17,616 bases of DNA from CAZULF01 sp964621215 (lineage in GTDB: Bacteria > Pseudomonadota > Gammaproteobacteria > UBA1113): the NCBI GenBank assembly GCA_964621215.1, contig CAZULF010000036.1:1-17616 (forward strand), given 5' to 3'. A model generated the notes under the pieces. It made no database searches. It was not told where the DNA came from and worked only from the letters and a program-made list of their open reading frames with translations. Both the position numbers and the translations under genes were made by a program. Positions 1 through 7,308 of the stretch are shown here, one piece after another. Position 1 is the stretch's first letter. Each line of letters starts with the position of its first letter.

Positions 1-1158
1 ATCACTCTTATTGTATACTGTTTGGGTGCCTTTATTCGCTCCGATATAGTTATTAAAGGTTGGAAATATAATATTACTTTCAAATTGTTTCCCGCCAGAT
101 TTATAATTATCTAAAATATTACTGGAATTATCTGCTGAAATAAGTCCCCAGTTTGATTCGATTCCTTGCAGTGGCAATTTATCAATAAGTGCAAAATAAT
201 ACGAAACCGCGACTACATCATCAGTAATCTTTTGCGTACTTGCATGGCCATGATACCAATAGTAAAAATAGTCATTCTCATTATTTAAACTTGCGCGCCC
301 AGTGCTATTAGGATCACCATTTTCACTGCTTGGCCAACCCTCTTCTGTTTCAATGACTTCTTTTTTGCCCCACAGTTTGGTTTTTTTAAGATCCTTCCAA
401 TAAGATTCAAAAGAACTTTTAGCAGACTTATACTCCACGCCACCCCAGAATGGATAAACATTTGTGCCAATAAAGTCTGCTGCATCAAAAATATTTTTAT
501 ACTTAGAATCCCCTTTAAACATATCCATAACATAACCAGAAATCTGAGCAGTCCCAACGGCTACTCCATCAATTTGTTGAGCATGTAAATATTTTTTTAT
601 GCTACTAATATCATTAGCAATACGTGTGTTGACTTCGCTTTCTTGCATATCTTCATTGCCGACGAATACTCTATCAATTAACGGTGTATTTTTGTTTTTA
701 TTATAGGTTAATAAAGCCTGCTCTACTGCATTCACTTGTGCATGGGTCCACGACGCACATTCTGAGCCACATTTATTACTTTGTTTAAATTCATAAACAC
801 CTACCCCTAACGTTAACGCATAGGTAGGGTTTTGCTTATTCCAAGTATCAACGATATCCGCAATATTTACTTTAGCTGTTGCGTGTAGTGAAACATATTC
901 TGTAAAAAACGTTTTTAAATGGGTAATTTTAATTGCATTGTGTATTTGCAATTCTTTTAATTGATCAAGATCATGCATGATAGCACTGCGCATGATATCT
1001 GCATTATCAGTCCCCATACCATGAGCAAACTCCACCGAATGAATCGGATCATAGTTAACACCACGGGTCATGGGCGCTGCTGTAGCAGGTAAGCTTAATA
1101 TCAATAGAAATATCAATGAAAAGATAATGTTAGCAAAAAAATAGGACTTTTTTATCAT
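1..1158 (-). CDS. Secreted glycoside hydrolase family 17-like protein (beta-1,3-glucanase type), 3' end missing
   Basis: Translating the minus strand from ATG at 1158 gives 386 residues with no stop, running off the left edge. Residues 1-28 form a signal peptide: a Lys-Lys start, a long Leu/Ile/Phe core, then PATAA, so the product is probably exported. The mature part opens with RGVNYDP (32-38), a typical first strand of a GH17 barrel. Further GH17 hallmarks are VFVGNE, with Glu169 as likely acid/base, GTNVYPFW near residue 235, and ETEEGWPS, with Glu272 as likely nucleophile. The family hydrolyses or rearranges beta-1,3-glucans, and this arrangement resembles bacterial and fungal exo-type or transferase-type members. 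Substrate is inferred only. The Shine-Dalgarno is poor. A fungal or algal glucan is a possible target, or the bacterium's own glucan. Family call fairly sure; exact activity unknown. Confidence 0.8.
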   Translation of the reverse strand, partial: MIKKSYFFANIIFSLIFLLILSLPATAAPMTRGVNYDPIHSVEFAHGMGTDNADIMRSAIMHDLDQLKELQIHNAIKITHLKTFFTEYVSLHATAKVNIADIVDTWNKQNPTYALTLGVGVYEFKQSNKCGSECASWTHAQVNAVEQALLTYNKNKNTPLIDRVFVGNEDMQESEVNTRIANDISSIKKYLHAQQIDGVAVGTAQISGYVMDMFKGDSKYKNIFDAADFIGTNVYPFWGGVEYKSAKSSFESYWKDLKKTKLWGKKEVIETEEGWPSSENGDPNSTGRASLNNENDYFYYWYHGHASTQKITDDVVAVSYYFALIDKLPLQGIESNWGLISADNSSNILDNYKSGGKQFESNIIFPTFNNYIGANKGTQTVYNKSD

Positions 1159-1199
1159 CGAAGTATGCTGCCAGTAGAGTTATAGATTACATTTTTTAC

Positions 1200-1228
1200 A
1201 GAATATCGCATAGTTGGTAAAAAGACAA
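1200..1228 (-). promoter_or_regulatory. Candidate sigma-70 promoter for the GH17-like gene
   Basis: On the minus strand TTGTCT (1223-1228) and TATTCT (1200-1205) are separated by 17 bp. Each matches the consensus at four of six positions. Transcription would begin near 1193, giving a leader of about 35 nt before the ATG at 1158. The rest of the 1159-1295 spacer shows nothing else. Confidence 0.3.
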
Positions 1229-1295
1229 GTTTGGTGGCCCAAAGGACTATTTCGGAATATACGTCACTTTAGCTTGGAATAACTTCAGTTTTCGC

Positions 1296-1549
1296 TTAAG
1301 CTGCATGCGCTACAAAGTGAATTCCCTCTGCTTTTTGATGTATATGTAATATTTCAAAAAGAGATTTCGCTGTTGGATTACCGCGTGGACTGAACATGCG
1401 TTGAATGCTTTTGCTATTCTTATTCAATTCTTCTGCCAATGGTTCAAAAGAAATCGTAGCGTTGATATAATCGCGCAACATAGATTTAGCTACTTCAAGA
1501 TCACCATCAAGCAATTCATTGAAGGCAAGTCTTATTAAAATAAAATTCG
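1296..1549 (-). pseudogene. HigA-like helix-turn-helix antitoxin, 5'-truncated remnant
   Basis: The 72 codons from TTG at 1514 encode a small DNA-binding antitoxin of the type paired with RelE/HigB-like toxins. Recognisable parts are LEVAKSMLRDYINATISFE, EELNKNSKSIQRMFSPRGN and PTAKSLFEIL. The similarity continues upstream of that TTG (RLAFNELLDGD), and the frame stays open to a stop near 1554, but it contains no ATG or GTG. Typical family members have about 25 more N-terminal residues. No toxin gene lies upstream, where one would be expected. I therefore read this as a truncated orphan antitoxin. A short functional protein from TTG cannot be excluded. Confidence 0.6.
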
Positions 1550-1663
1550 GACCTTATACTTGATTCTGGTTGAAACCCACCTACCGTTAATTTTCAATAA
1601 CTCATTGATTATTTCATAGTTTTTTAGACATCTCATTCAATGTGAAAAAAATTTGTCGGTGAG

Positions 1664-2266
1664 TTGGTGTATTTAAAAGAGAAAGACCGATATGAATTTA
1701 CTTATAATAAAGAATACACTCATTCCCAAAATGCACTTGCTATTGGCGCGGATCTTGATTTATTCACATTACACCATAAATCAAAAAAGGGGCAATTATT
1801 TGCTTCTTTTCTTGATCGAATACCTTTAACAGCTAATCCTGCTTATGAAGATTATTGTGAAGCACAAGGAATTTCAACAGATGAAAAAAATCCCATCATT
1901 CTTTTAGGATTTATCGGTAGACGTGGGCCATCGAGTTTTATTTTTGAACCAGTGTACAAACCAAATTTTTCGATTGAAGAAATCAAGAAAATGCGTGAAG
2001 AACTAGAAATAACTCAATATGATTTCGCATTGGCATTTGACATAAACTTATTAACCTTGCGTCACATTGAAATGGGAAAAAGCCAAGATCATAATACATT
2101 AAAACGGCTACAAATATATTTCGAATTCCCCGAAGTAGCGCTTTGGCAGTTGCAACCGACAGGTAAGAAGATTCATGGTAATGCATTGGCGAAGTTAATA
2201 CGTTACTTTTCTCTCCGCGTTGCAGATAGTCTTTCTGCTTGTAGAAAAGATAACTTAGCTAGTTGA
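1664..2266 (+). CDS. HipA N-terminal-like (HipS-like) domain fused to an XRE-type helix-turn-helix
   Basis: The 200-residue product has two parts. Residues 5-98 resemble the N-terminal subdomain of HipA kinases, which is a separate antitoxin (HipS) in three-part HipBST systems. Seen here are YEFTYNKEY, a Leu-rich 'LDLFTLHHKS' stretch, FASFLDRIP, NPAYEDYC and IGRRGPSSFIFEP. Residues 104-163 look like an XRE-type helix-turn-helix (ITQYDFALAFDINLLTLRHIE). The kinase domain is absent, and no hipA/hipT lies in the window, so this cannot be a toxin by itself; DNA binding or antitoxin activity is inferred. The usable start is TTG at 1664 or GTG at 1667. Homology-like codons (KKFVGEL) continue upstream but are cut off by TGA at 1643, so the native 5' end may be damaged. 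Confidence 0.6.
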   Translation: MVYLKEKDRYEFTYNKEYTHSQNALAIGADLDLFTLHHKSKKGQLFASFLDRIPLTANPAYEDYCEAQGISTDEKNPIILLGFIGRRGPSSFIFEPVYKPNFSIEEIKKMREELEITQYDFALAFDINLLTLRHIEMGKSQDHNTLKRLQIYFEFPEVALWQLQPTGKKIHGNALAKLIRYFSLRVADSLSACRKDNLAS

Positions 2267-2280
2267 TTTATAAAGAAAAT

Positions 2281-2356
2281 TGGTGGGTCGTGATGGATTC
2301 GAACCATCGACCAATAGATTAAAAGTCTACTGCTCTACCGACTGAGCTAACGACCC
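2281..2356 (-). tRNA. tRNA-Lys (anticodon UUU)
   Basis: The minus strand folds into a 76-nt cloverleaf. The acceptor stem is GGGTCGT/ACGACCC with discriminator A and an encoded CCA. The D loop contains AGCTCAGTCGGTAGAGC, the anticodon loop is CTTTTAA (anticodon TTT), and the T arm is GATGGTTCGAATCCATC. It stands alone and converges on the HipS-like gene, whose stop is 14 bp from the tRNA 3' end. I see no duplicated tRNA 3' end to the left that would mark an integrated island. Confidence 0.97.
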
Positions 2357-2372
2357 ACAGTGCAGGATGGTT

Positions 2373-2400
2373 ATGATACCAATTTTGGACGAGATTGCAA
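2373..2400 (-). promoter_or_regulatory. Candidate promoter for tRNA-Lys
   Basis: On the minus strand TTGCAA (2395-2400) and TATCAT (2373-2378) are separated by 16 bp. They match the consensus at four and five of six positions. Transcription would start near 2366, about ten bases before the mature tRNA 5' end at 2356. Confidence 0.55.
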
Positions 2401-2425
2401 GCCTTGTTCTACTTCTCAAGATAAT

Positions 2426-2453
2426 TTGCTAAAAACAATATGTAGTGTATAAT
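2426..2453 (+). promoter_or_regulatory. Candidate promoter for the 1152-residue ankyrin gene
   Basis: A perfect TATAAT lies at 2448-2453, with TTGCTA at 2426-2431 upstream (16-bp spacer, four of six matches). The expected start is near 2460, giving a 35-nt leader. An AAGGG Shine-Dalgarno at 2482-2486 sits 8 nt before the ATG at 2495. Confidence 0.5.
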
Positions 2454-2494
2454 TTGCCCACATTATAAAAAAACAATATCTAAGGGTATATTTT

Positions 2495-5400
2495 ATGCAC
2501 ATCACCGCCCCCCAAAACAGCCTGGACAGAGAGTGGAGCGCAAAAGCGCTTTTTAACAAACCAGAATCTGAATTAGATGCAAAGGAAAAAAAAGAGCTAG
2601 GCATTTTGTTCGAAGAAATTCTAGGACATGAATGTGATTTTTATCGAATCTGGAATGGATTTAAGTTATTTGGTCGTAAAAACGGCACTGCTACAAAATC
2701 AAAAGAATTCTGGCAGCGATTTTTTTTATTAGACCCAAACTCAAATAAAATTATTTTAATAAAGAAATTTGTTGTTGCGCAGAATGCTCACTCCTGGGAA
2801 AAATATGCTAGAGAGATTACCCCGATACTAAAAAGGCTACTGGATGATGGACTCACAGTAACACCAAAAAGCAATTCATCTGTTGCAAGCTGCAGCACCG
2901 TGAGTATTTCTGCCGCACCAACGGAAGAAGATGCCACAACGCTTATTTCTAAAGAGAATTTGGCAACTATTTTTGGCAAAGCAACTTCTGATACGCCACT
3001 GTCTATGAATGAAAAGAAGGAGATTATTCGCTATTGGGCGCAACAAGAAAATCTCATTCAACAGGAGCAAATCGCAGGTGTTTATTATCAAGAAAGTCTT
3101 AAACAAGTAATCAAGATGATCTTTACTCCAAACATGCAACTGAAGTTTATTGTCCGAAATAAAATACTGGTAGCCAGTTTCCGTTTCGGCAACTCGTCGT
3201 GGCATCATGAGGAAATCATTCAATTACAAGGTAAGCGAGGTAACATTTTTAATGCGTTAAATGTAGCGTTAGATGCTAAGTCGGAAGATTCAATTATGTA
3301 TCTACGCTGGTTAATAAACAACATATCATTATTGCCTGAAGTTTATTTAACACGGATAATAAAAATCACTAAAACCTCGTTGATCACTCCCCATATTAAT
3401 TCACTAACGCGCAAAGTATGCAACTTATTGACCCATAATAAACTAAACGAAGACCTATATTGGCAATTTTTAGAATGGAGCTATAAATATAATGTTATGC
3501 AACGGTTAGATCTTGAGTCAGCCGACCAAGCTATTACTCAAATAGGCATGATTGTATCAAAATATAACTCTCCATTACCTGATGCAACAATAAATTTAAT
3601 TTTCTCAAGTCTCGTCGAATTATTAGATCGATATAATTATTGTAAACTCAACCGATCAATACCACTTGTAAATACCACCCGCAGGCTCCAGACTAAATAT
3701 AATACAATAGCCTGGTTAAGTGATCATCCTAACCATCTAGACAGCACAAAAAAAGCAATAGTTTCCGTCATTAATCAGGTAGACCCAACGCTAATCCCAG
3801 AGAATGCTAATACTGAAGTTACGCCCCATTACTTAACGATCGAATTGGTTGATATCGTTTCTACGCCAATCTCTTTAAGTAGCCCCGCCCCTGTAAAAAT
3901 GCTCTCAAGCAAAAAGAAAAAAACGGCGAAAACTGTCCCTAATACAGAATCACCACTGGCTCCAGCACTCCCCTCTGTAGAACAGTTAACGCAGATATCT
4001 AACGGGATTATCCAACAAATAAACTTATTGAACAACAATAATATTGTTAAACATAAGTCCAATATCTCAAAAAATTTGGATCAAATGTTTCGGGCACTTC
4101 ATGCTCTGTGTGACACTGAAATGAAGACAGAATATCAGCTTAAAATAGAACTGAAAGAAAAAGCTCAAGATAAAAACACTATTTTTAAATTAATTCTGTT
4201 ACAAAAATCTTTTTCATGGAATGGTTGTAACTTAAACTTATTTGAACTTGCAGCGCAATTTAATAAGTATAGCTTATTGCAAGTTATCGGCGATATCTGT
4301 AAAAATACTTATTCTCTCCCTATGCTTAAGAAAAGTGCCTCTCTGGCATTATGGCAAGCCGTTGATTCCTTAAGTGTAGAATCGGTTGATTTATTATTGT
4401 GTCGATATTCATTTGATCCGAATCAACCAATGCCTGTCGATAGGCTCAGCCAGAGCGCTTCTACTACCCAAAGAATGTTGCTGCAATCTGCGTGTGGAAC
4501 TAATACAAATTTAAAGCCGACTGCCGACGAAGAAGAACGGGCATTAACGATTGTAAGATACTTGCTTGTACATGGCGCATCTGTTGTCAATACAGATCAT
4601 ACTATTTCTATACCCACACTTCGTCAAAATTACTCTGTTCAAGAGCTTGATAACTGTACCCCGTTACATATCGCCTGTTTTTACAGAAGAAAAGCTTTAG
4701 TTGATTTGTTATTATCTTATGGAGCAAGTTCGACTGTTAATAGTAAAGCCTATTTACGAAAATATCGAGACGCATATAGTCCATTAGATTTAGTTGGACT
4801 AGACAGTACTAGAGGGAATAAAGAAAGTGAAAAAACAATTATAGAAATATTAACAGAGCTTGGCGCTATTAAACAACGAACTGTTGAAATAAAACAAAGA
4901 CAGATGAATAAGCAAAAGTTTTTATCATCCCCAAATACCTCTGTGCAACGACAAATAAACGATTTTATAGAAAATCACTCCGTCCACAAAGAAACATCAT
5001 ACAATACACTCCTCCTATGTATCAAGAATGATCCTAATTTTCTCAATGCGCGAGTCGATGCACCCCAATATACACAAACTATATTTATGATAATAGCTAC
5101 AACCTGGCCATTGCCTGTTGTGCAACAACTTTTAGAACAATTTAAAGACATCAATCTGGACGTTTTATCGGTTACTCTATGTAAGGACTCTCAGTCTAAT
5201 GAAATAAAAGGATTTGGCCAAACTATACTACATCAGGCTACAAGAGAACGTAATATTTCTTTAATAGAAATACTTTTACAATACCACGCCCGCATGGATA
5301 TTCCTGACGATAATGGTCATTTATCTTTTCACAATATTTTCCGTTATGTTCCTTCTGCAGCCGACATCGTAAGTTTACTTACAATATTCAAAAAATATGA

Positions 5401-5953
5401 TAGCAATGATGCGTTGCTATCTGCTGACAGTGATGGCAATACCTTACTACATCATGCAGCCGTGAGAGGTTCAGACTATATACTGCGGTTTTTATTAACT
5501 ACATTGCCTGCTCTTGATATCAATGCTAAAAACAAAAAAGGCCGCACCCCATTAATCTATGTCATTGCTACTGGAGCAATTCATTGTCTCGAATTCTTAA
5601 AGGAGAAAGGAGCATTATTTGAAAAATATAAAGATGTCGATTTAGCTTCTTTATTTGATCCAATGCATGATACACGAACTACCCCTCTCCGGAACCATAT
5701 ATCTCAATTTTCATCGTCGAATCAACAACCGATAACACCATTGCCTCCTAATATCCAACCGGTGTTTACACGCTACTATGAGACCCCCTTACCAGTTTCG
5801 CAAGAACAGGACCGTTTCGACAATACAGCACCTGCTTCACCGCAGCTACTCAGAACATTAGATATTATCACTATAGATGTTGAGATTGATGGTCGTATGA
5901 CAAAATTACAAGAAAATATGCCTACTTTCCCACCTTCATTGTCACGTAGATAA
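2495..5953 (+). CDS. Giant ankyrin-repeat protein (effector-like), 1152 residues
   Basis: No family is recognisable outside the ankyrin part. The N-terminal 450 residues are unrecognised and mostly helical in appearance. Residues about 460-500 are a Ser/Pro/Lys-rich linker (SSPAPVKML, KKKKTAK). The C-terminal half holds ankyrin repeats; the clearest begin near 719 (CTPLHIACF, then DLLLSYGA), 906 (GQTILHQAT), 980 (GNTLLHHAA) and 1016 (GRTPLIYVI). Weaker units lie near 620-650. The tail from about 1060 is Pro/Ser/Thr-rich and disordered-looking. There is no signal peptide or clear membrane span. Base composition is more AT-rich than the neighbouring operon. The 3' end converges with and overlaps truB by 12 bp. 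A role as a secreted effector is inferred from size, ankyrins and placement only; an intracellular scaffold protein is equally possible. Confidence 0.8.
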   Translation: MHITAPQNSLDREWSAKALFNKPESELDAKEKKELGILFEEILGHECDFYRIWNGFKLFGRKNGTATKSKEFWQRFFLLDPNSNKIILIKKFVVAQNAHSWEKYAREITPILKRLLDDGLTVTPKSNSSVASCSTVSISAAPTEEDATTLISKENLATIFGKATSDTPLSMNEKKEIIRYWAQQENLIQQEQIAGVYYQESLKQVIKMIFTPNMQLKFIVRNKILVASFRFGNSSWHHEEIIQLQGKRGNIFNALNVALDAKSEDSIMYLRWLINNISLLPEVYLTRIIKITKTSLITPHINSLTRKVCNLLTHNKLNEDLYWQFLEWSYKYNVMQRLDLESADQAITQIGMIVSKYNSPLPDATINLIFSSLVELLDRYNYCKLNRSIPLVNTTRRLQTKYNTIAWLSDHPNHLDSTKKAIVSVINQVDPTLIPENANTEVTPHYLTIELVDIVSTPISLSSPAPVKMLSSKKKKTAKTVPNTESPLAPALPSVEQLTQISNGIIQQINLLNNNNIVKHKSNISKNLDQMFRALHALCDTEMKTEYQLKIELKEKAQDKNTIFKLILLQKSFSWNGCNLNLFELAAQFNKYSLLQVIGDICKNTYSLPMLKKSASLALWQAVDSLSVESVDLLLCRYSFDPNQPMPVDRLSQSASTTQRMLLQSACGTNTNLKPTADEEERALTIVRYLLVHGASVVNTDHTISIPTLRQNYSVQELDNCTPLHIACFYRRKALVDLLLSYGASSTVNSKAYLRKYRDAYSPLDLVGLDSTRGNKESEKTIIEILTELGAIKQRTVEIKQRQMNKQKFLSSPNTSVQRQINDFIENHSVHKETSYNTLLLCIKNDPNFLNARVDAPQYTQTIFMIIATTWPLPVVQQLLEQFKDINLDVLSVTLCKDSQSNEIKGFGQTILHQATRERNISLIEILLQYHARMDIPDDNGHLSFHNIFRYVPSAADIVSLLTIFKKYDSNDALLSADSDGNTLLHHAAVRGSDYILRFLLTTLPALDINAKNKKGRTPLIYVIATGAIHCLEFLKEKGALFEKYKDVDLASLFDPMHDTRTTPLRNHISQFSSSNQQPITPLPPNIQPVFTRYYETPLPVSQEQDRFDNTAPASPQLLRTLDIITIDVEIDGRMTKLQENMPTFPPSLSRR

Positions 5954-6859
5954 CTGGAAGCTATGGATCAATTCCGGCCCCATCATCCGACGTGGATGGA
6001 TAACACCGGTGGTGGAGACCTCACCAAGGCCGATGAAGCCAAAGAGAGGACTAGAGAACCGGACTTGTTCTTGTGCGGGAGAGGAGAGCTGATGATCAAG
6101 CCGTACGCGCTGACCTTGTAGTAGCCTTGCAGCTTGTATATCAGTGAGGGGATATTCTGGAATGTGCTGTAATCCTGCGTCGGCGGGTAATATACGTTGA
6201 TGGCGTTGTTCTAATGACAACGATTCTAATTCGTCTAAGGTCACCATCGCGGTTTCATCAAATGGAGCGGTATAGCGTCTATGTAATGCCGCTACATGCG
6301 CGCCACAACCTAACGCCGCTCCAATATCCTCGGCTAACGAGCGAATATAAGTGCCTTTACTGCAAACGACGTCTAACGTTATCGTATTTGCGGTGTATTC
6401 CAATAAGCTTAATTGCCGAATGTACACAGTGCGTGATTTACGCGCGATTTCAATGCCTTTTTTTGCTAATTTATAGAGTGGTTGACCTTGATGTTTTAAG
6501 GCTGAATACATTGAGGGCGTTTGCTCAATTGCGCCGGTAAATCGTTGTAATAGCGCTAAAATGTCTGTTTCAGTCAGTAGTGGCACCGGCTGCTCTTGCA
6601 GCAGTTCGCCTTCTGCATCACCGGTGGTCGTGGTTTGCCCTAATTTCGCCGTTGTGCGATAGGCCTTATCTGCATCCAATAAAAATTGTGAAAATTTAGT
6701 GGCTTCGCCAAGACAAATAGGCAACATGCCCGTTGCAAGAGGATCTAAAGTTCCCGTATGGCCGGCTTTTTCTACATCGAGCAAACGTTTCACTTTTTTT
6801 AATGCTTGATGTGATGAGCGATTAATCGGTTTATTTAATAGTAAAATACCGTTTAGCAT
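5942..6859 (-). CDS. truB: tRNA pseudouridine(55) synthase TruB
   Basis: TruB isomerises U55 to pseudouridine in the T loop of most tRNAs. The 305-residue product is close to the 314 of E. coli. The catalytic loop is GHTGTLDPLATGMLP with nucleophile Asp39. The conserved segment AYRTTAKLGQTTTTGDAEGE follows, and GTYIRSLAEDIG lies near residue 170. A PUA-like C-terminal part (residues about 235-300, ending in IHPRRMM) is present. The start at 6859 is 9 nt after the rbfA stop with no good Shine-Dalgarno, which suggests translational coupling. It ends the operon. rpsO and pnp do not follow; the stop overlaps the convergent ankyrin gene. Confidence 0.97.
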   Translation of the reverse strand: MLNGILLLNKPINRSSHQALKKVKRLLDVEKAGHTGTLDPLATGMLPICLGEATKFSQFLLDADKAYRTTAKLGQTTTTGDAEGELLQEQPVPLLTETDILALLQRFTGAIEQTPSMYSALKHQGQPLYKLAKKGIEIARKSRTVYIRQLSLLEYTANTITLDVVCSKGTYIRSLAEDIGAALGCGAHVAALHRRYTAPFDETAMVTLDELESLSLEQRHQRILPADAGLQHIPEYPLTDIQAARLLQGQRVRLDHQLSSPAQEQVRFSSPLFGFIGLGEVSTTGVIHPRRMMGPELIHSFQLST

Positions 6860-6868
6860 AATAGTAAA

Positions 6869-7240
6869 TTATTCTTCAGAGGAATCCGGAAGTTTTTTCG
6901 TTACTTCATCGATTAAATTAGAAATACGTGTGCCGCGTACAATGGTGTCATCGTAATAAAAACGTAATTCAGGCATCGTGCGTAAGTCTATCGTTTGCGC
7001 CAACAAATAACGTAAATGTTTAGCTGATTGATTTAATATTTTGATGGCGGCTGGAATTTTTTCGTCATCTAACAAAATAGTAACATACACTTTTGCATGC
7101 GCTAAATCGCGACTGACTTTGACATCGGTGATAGAAACCATACCGACATCAGGATCTTTAATTTGGCGTTGGATAATCACCGCGAGTTCGCGTTTGATTT
7201 GATCGCCAATGCGGTCTAGTCTGGAGAATTCTTTTGACAT
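6869..7240 (-). CDS. rbfA: 30S ribosome-binding factor RbfA
   Basis: RbfA binds the immature small subunit and supports 16S rRNA 5'-end processing and cold adaptation. The 123-residue protein has the single KH-like fold of the family. Visible features are an N-terminal RLDRIGDQIKRELAVIIQ helix, DPDVGMVSITDVKVSRDL, AKVYVTIL, and LRTMPELRFYYDDT near the end. The start at 7240 (MSKEFSRLDR) matches the family's usual N-terminus and is preceded by an AAGAG-like site. It lies between infB, 68 nt upstream, and truB, 9 nt downstream. Confidence 0.96.
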   Translation of the reverse strand: MSKEFSRLDRIGDQIKRELAVIIQRQIKDPDVGMVSITDVKVSRDLAHAKVYVTILLDDEKIPAAIKILNQSAKHLRYLLAQTIDLRTMPELRFYYDDTIVRGTRISNLIDEVTKKLPDSSEE

Positions 7241-7260
7241 ATTTAGCTCTTTTAATCTTT

Positions 7261-7295
7261 GTAGCCTGGATGGAACGAAGCGGAATCCGGGCTAC
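7261..7295. repeat. Palindromic repeat-like element in the infB-rbfA spacer
   Basis: GTAGCCTGGAT (7261-7271) and ATCCGGGCTAC (7285-7295) form an 11-bp inverted repeat with one G-T wobble around a 13-nt loop. It fills most of the 68-nt spacer and would form a stable hairpin in the operon mRNA. There is no U-run on the minus strand, so it is not a classical terminator. It looks like a dispersed repetitive palindrome, but no second copy is in the window. Confidence 0.6.
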
Positions 7296-7308
7296 TCGTG
7301 GCTCATCT

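Noticed and set aside
285..557. Minus-strand 90-residue frame
   Set aside because: It overlaps the GH17-like gene in another frame; the GH17 frame has a signal peptide and family motifs.
2281..2356. tRNA-Lys 3' end as an attachment site of an integrated island
   Set aside because: I found no integrase and no repeated tRNA 3' segment within the sequence to the left, so integration cannot be supported.
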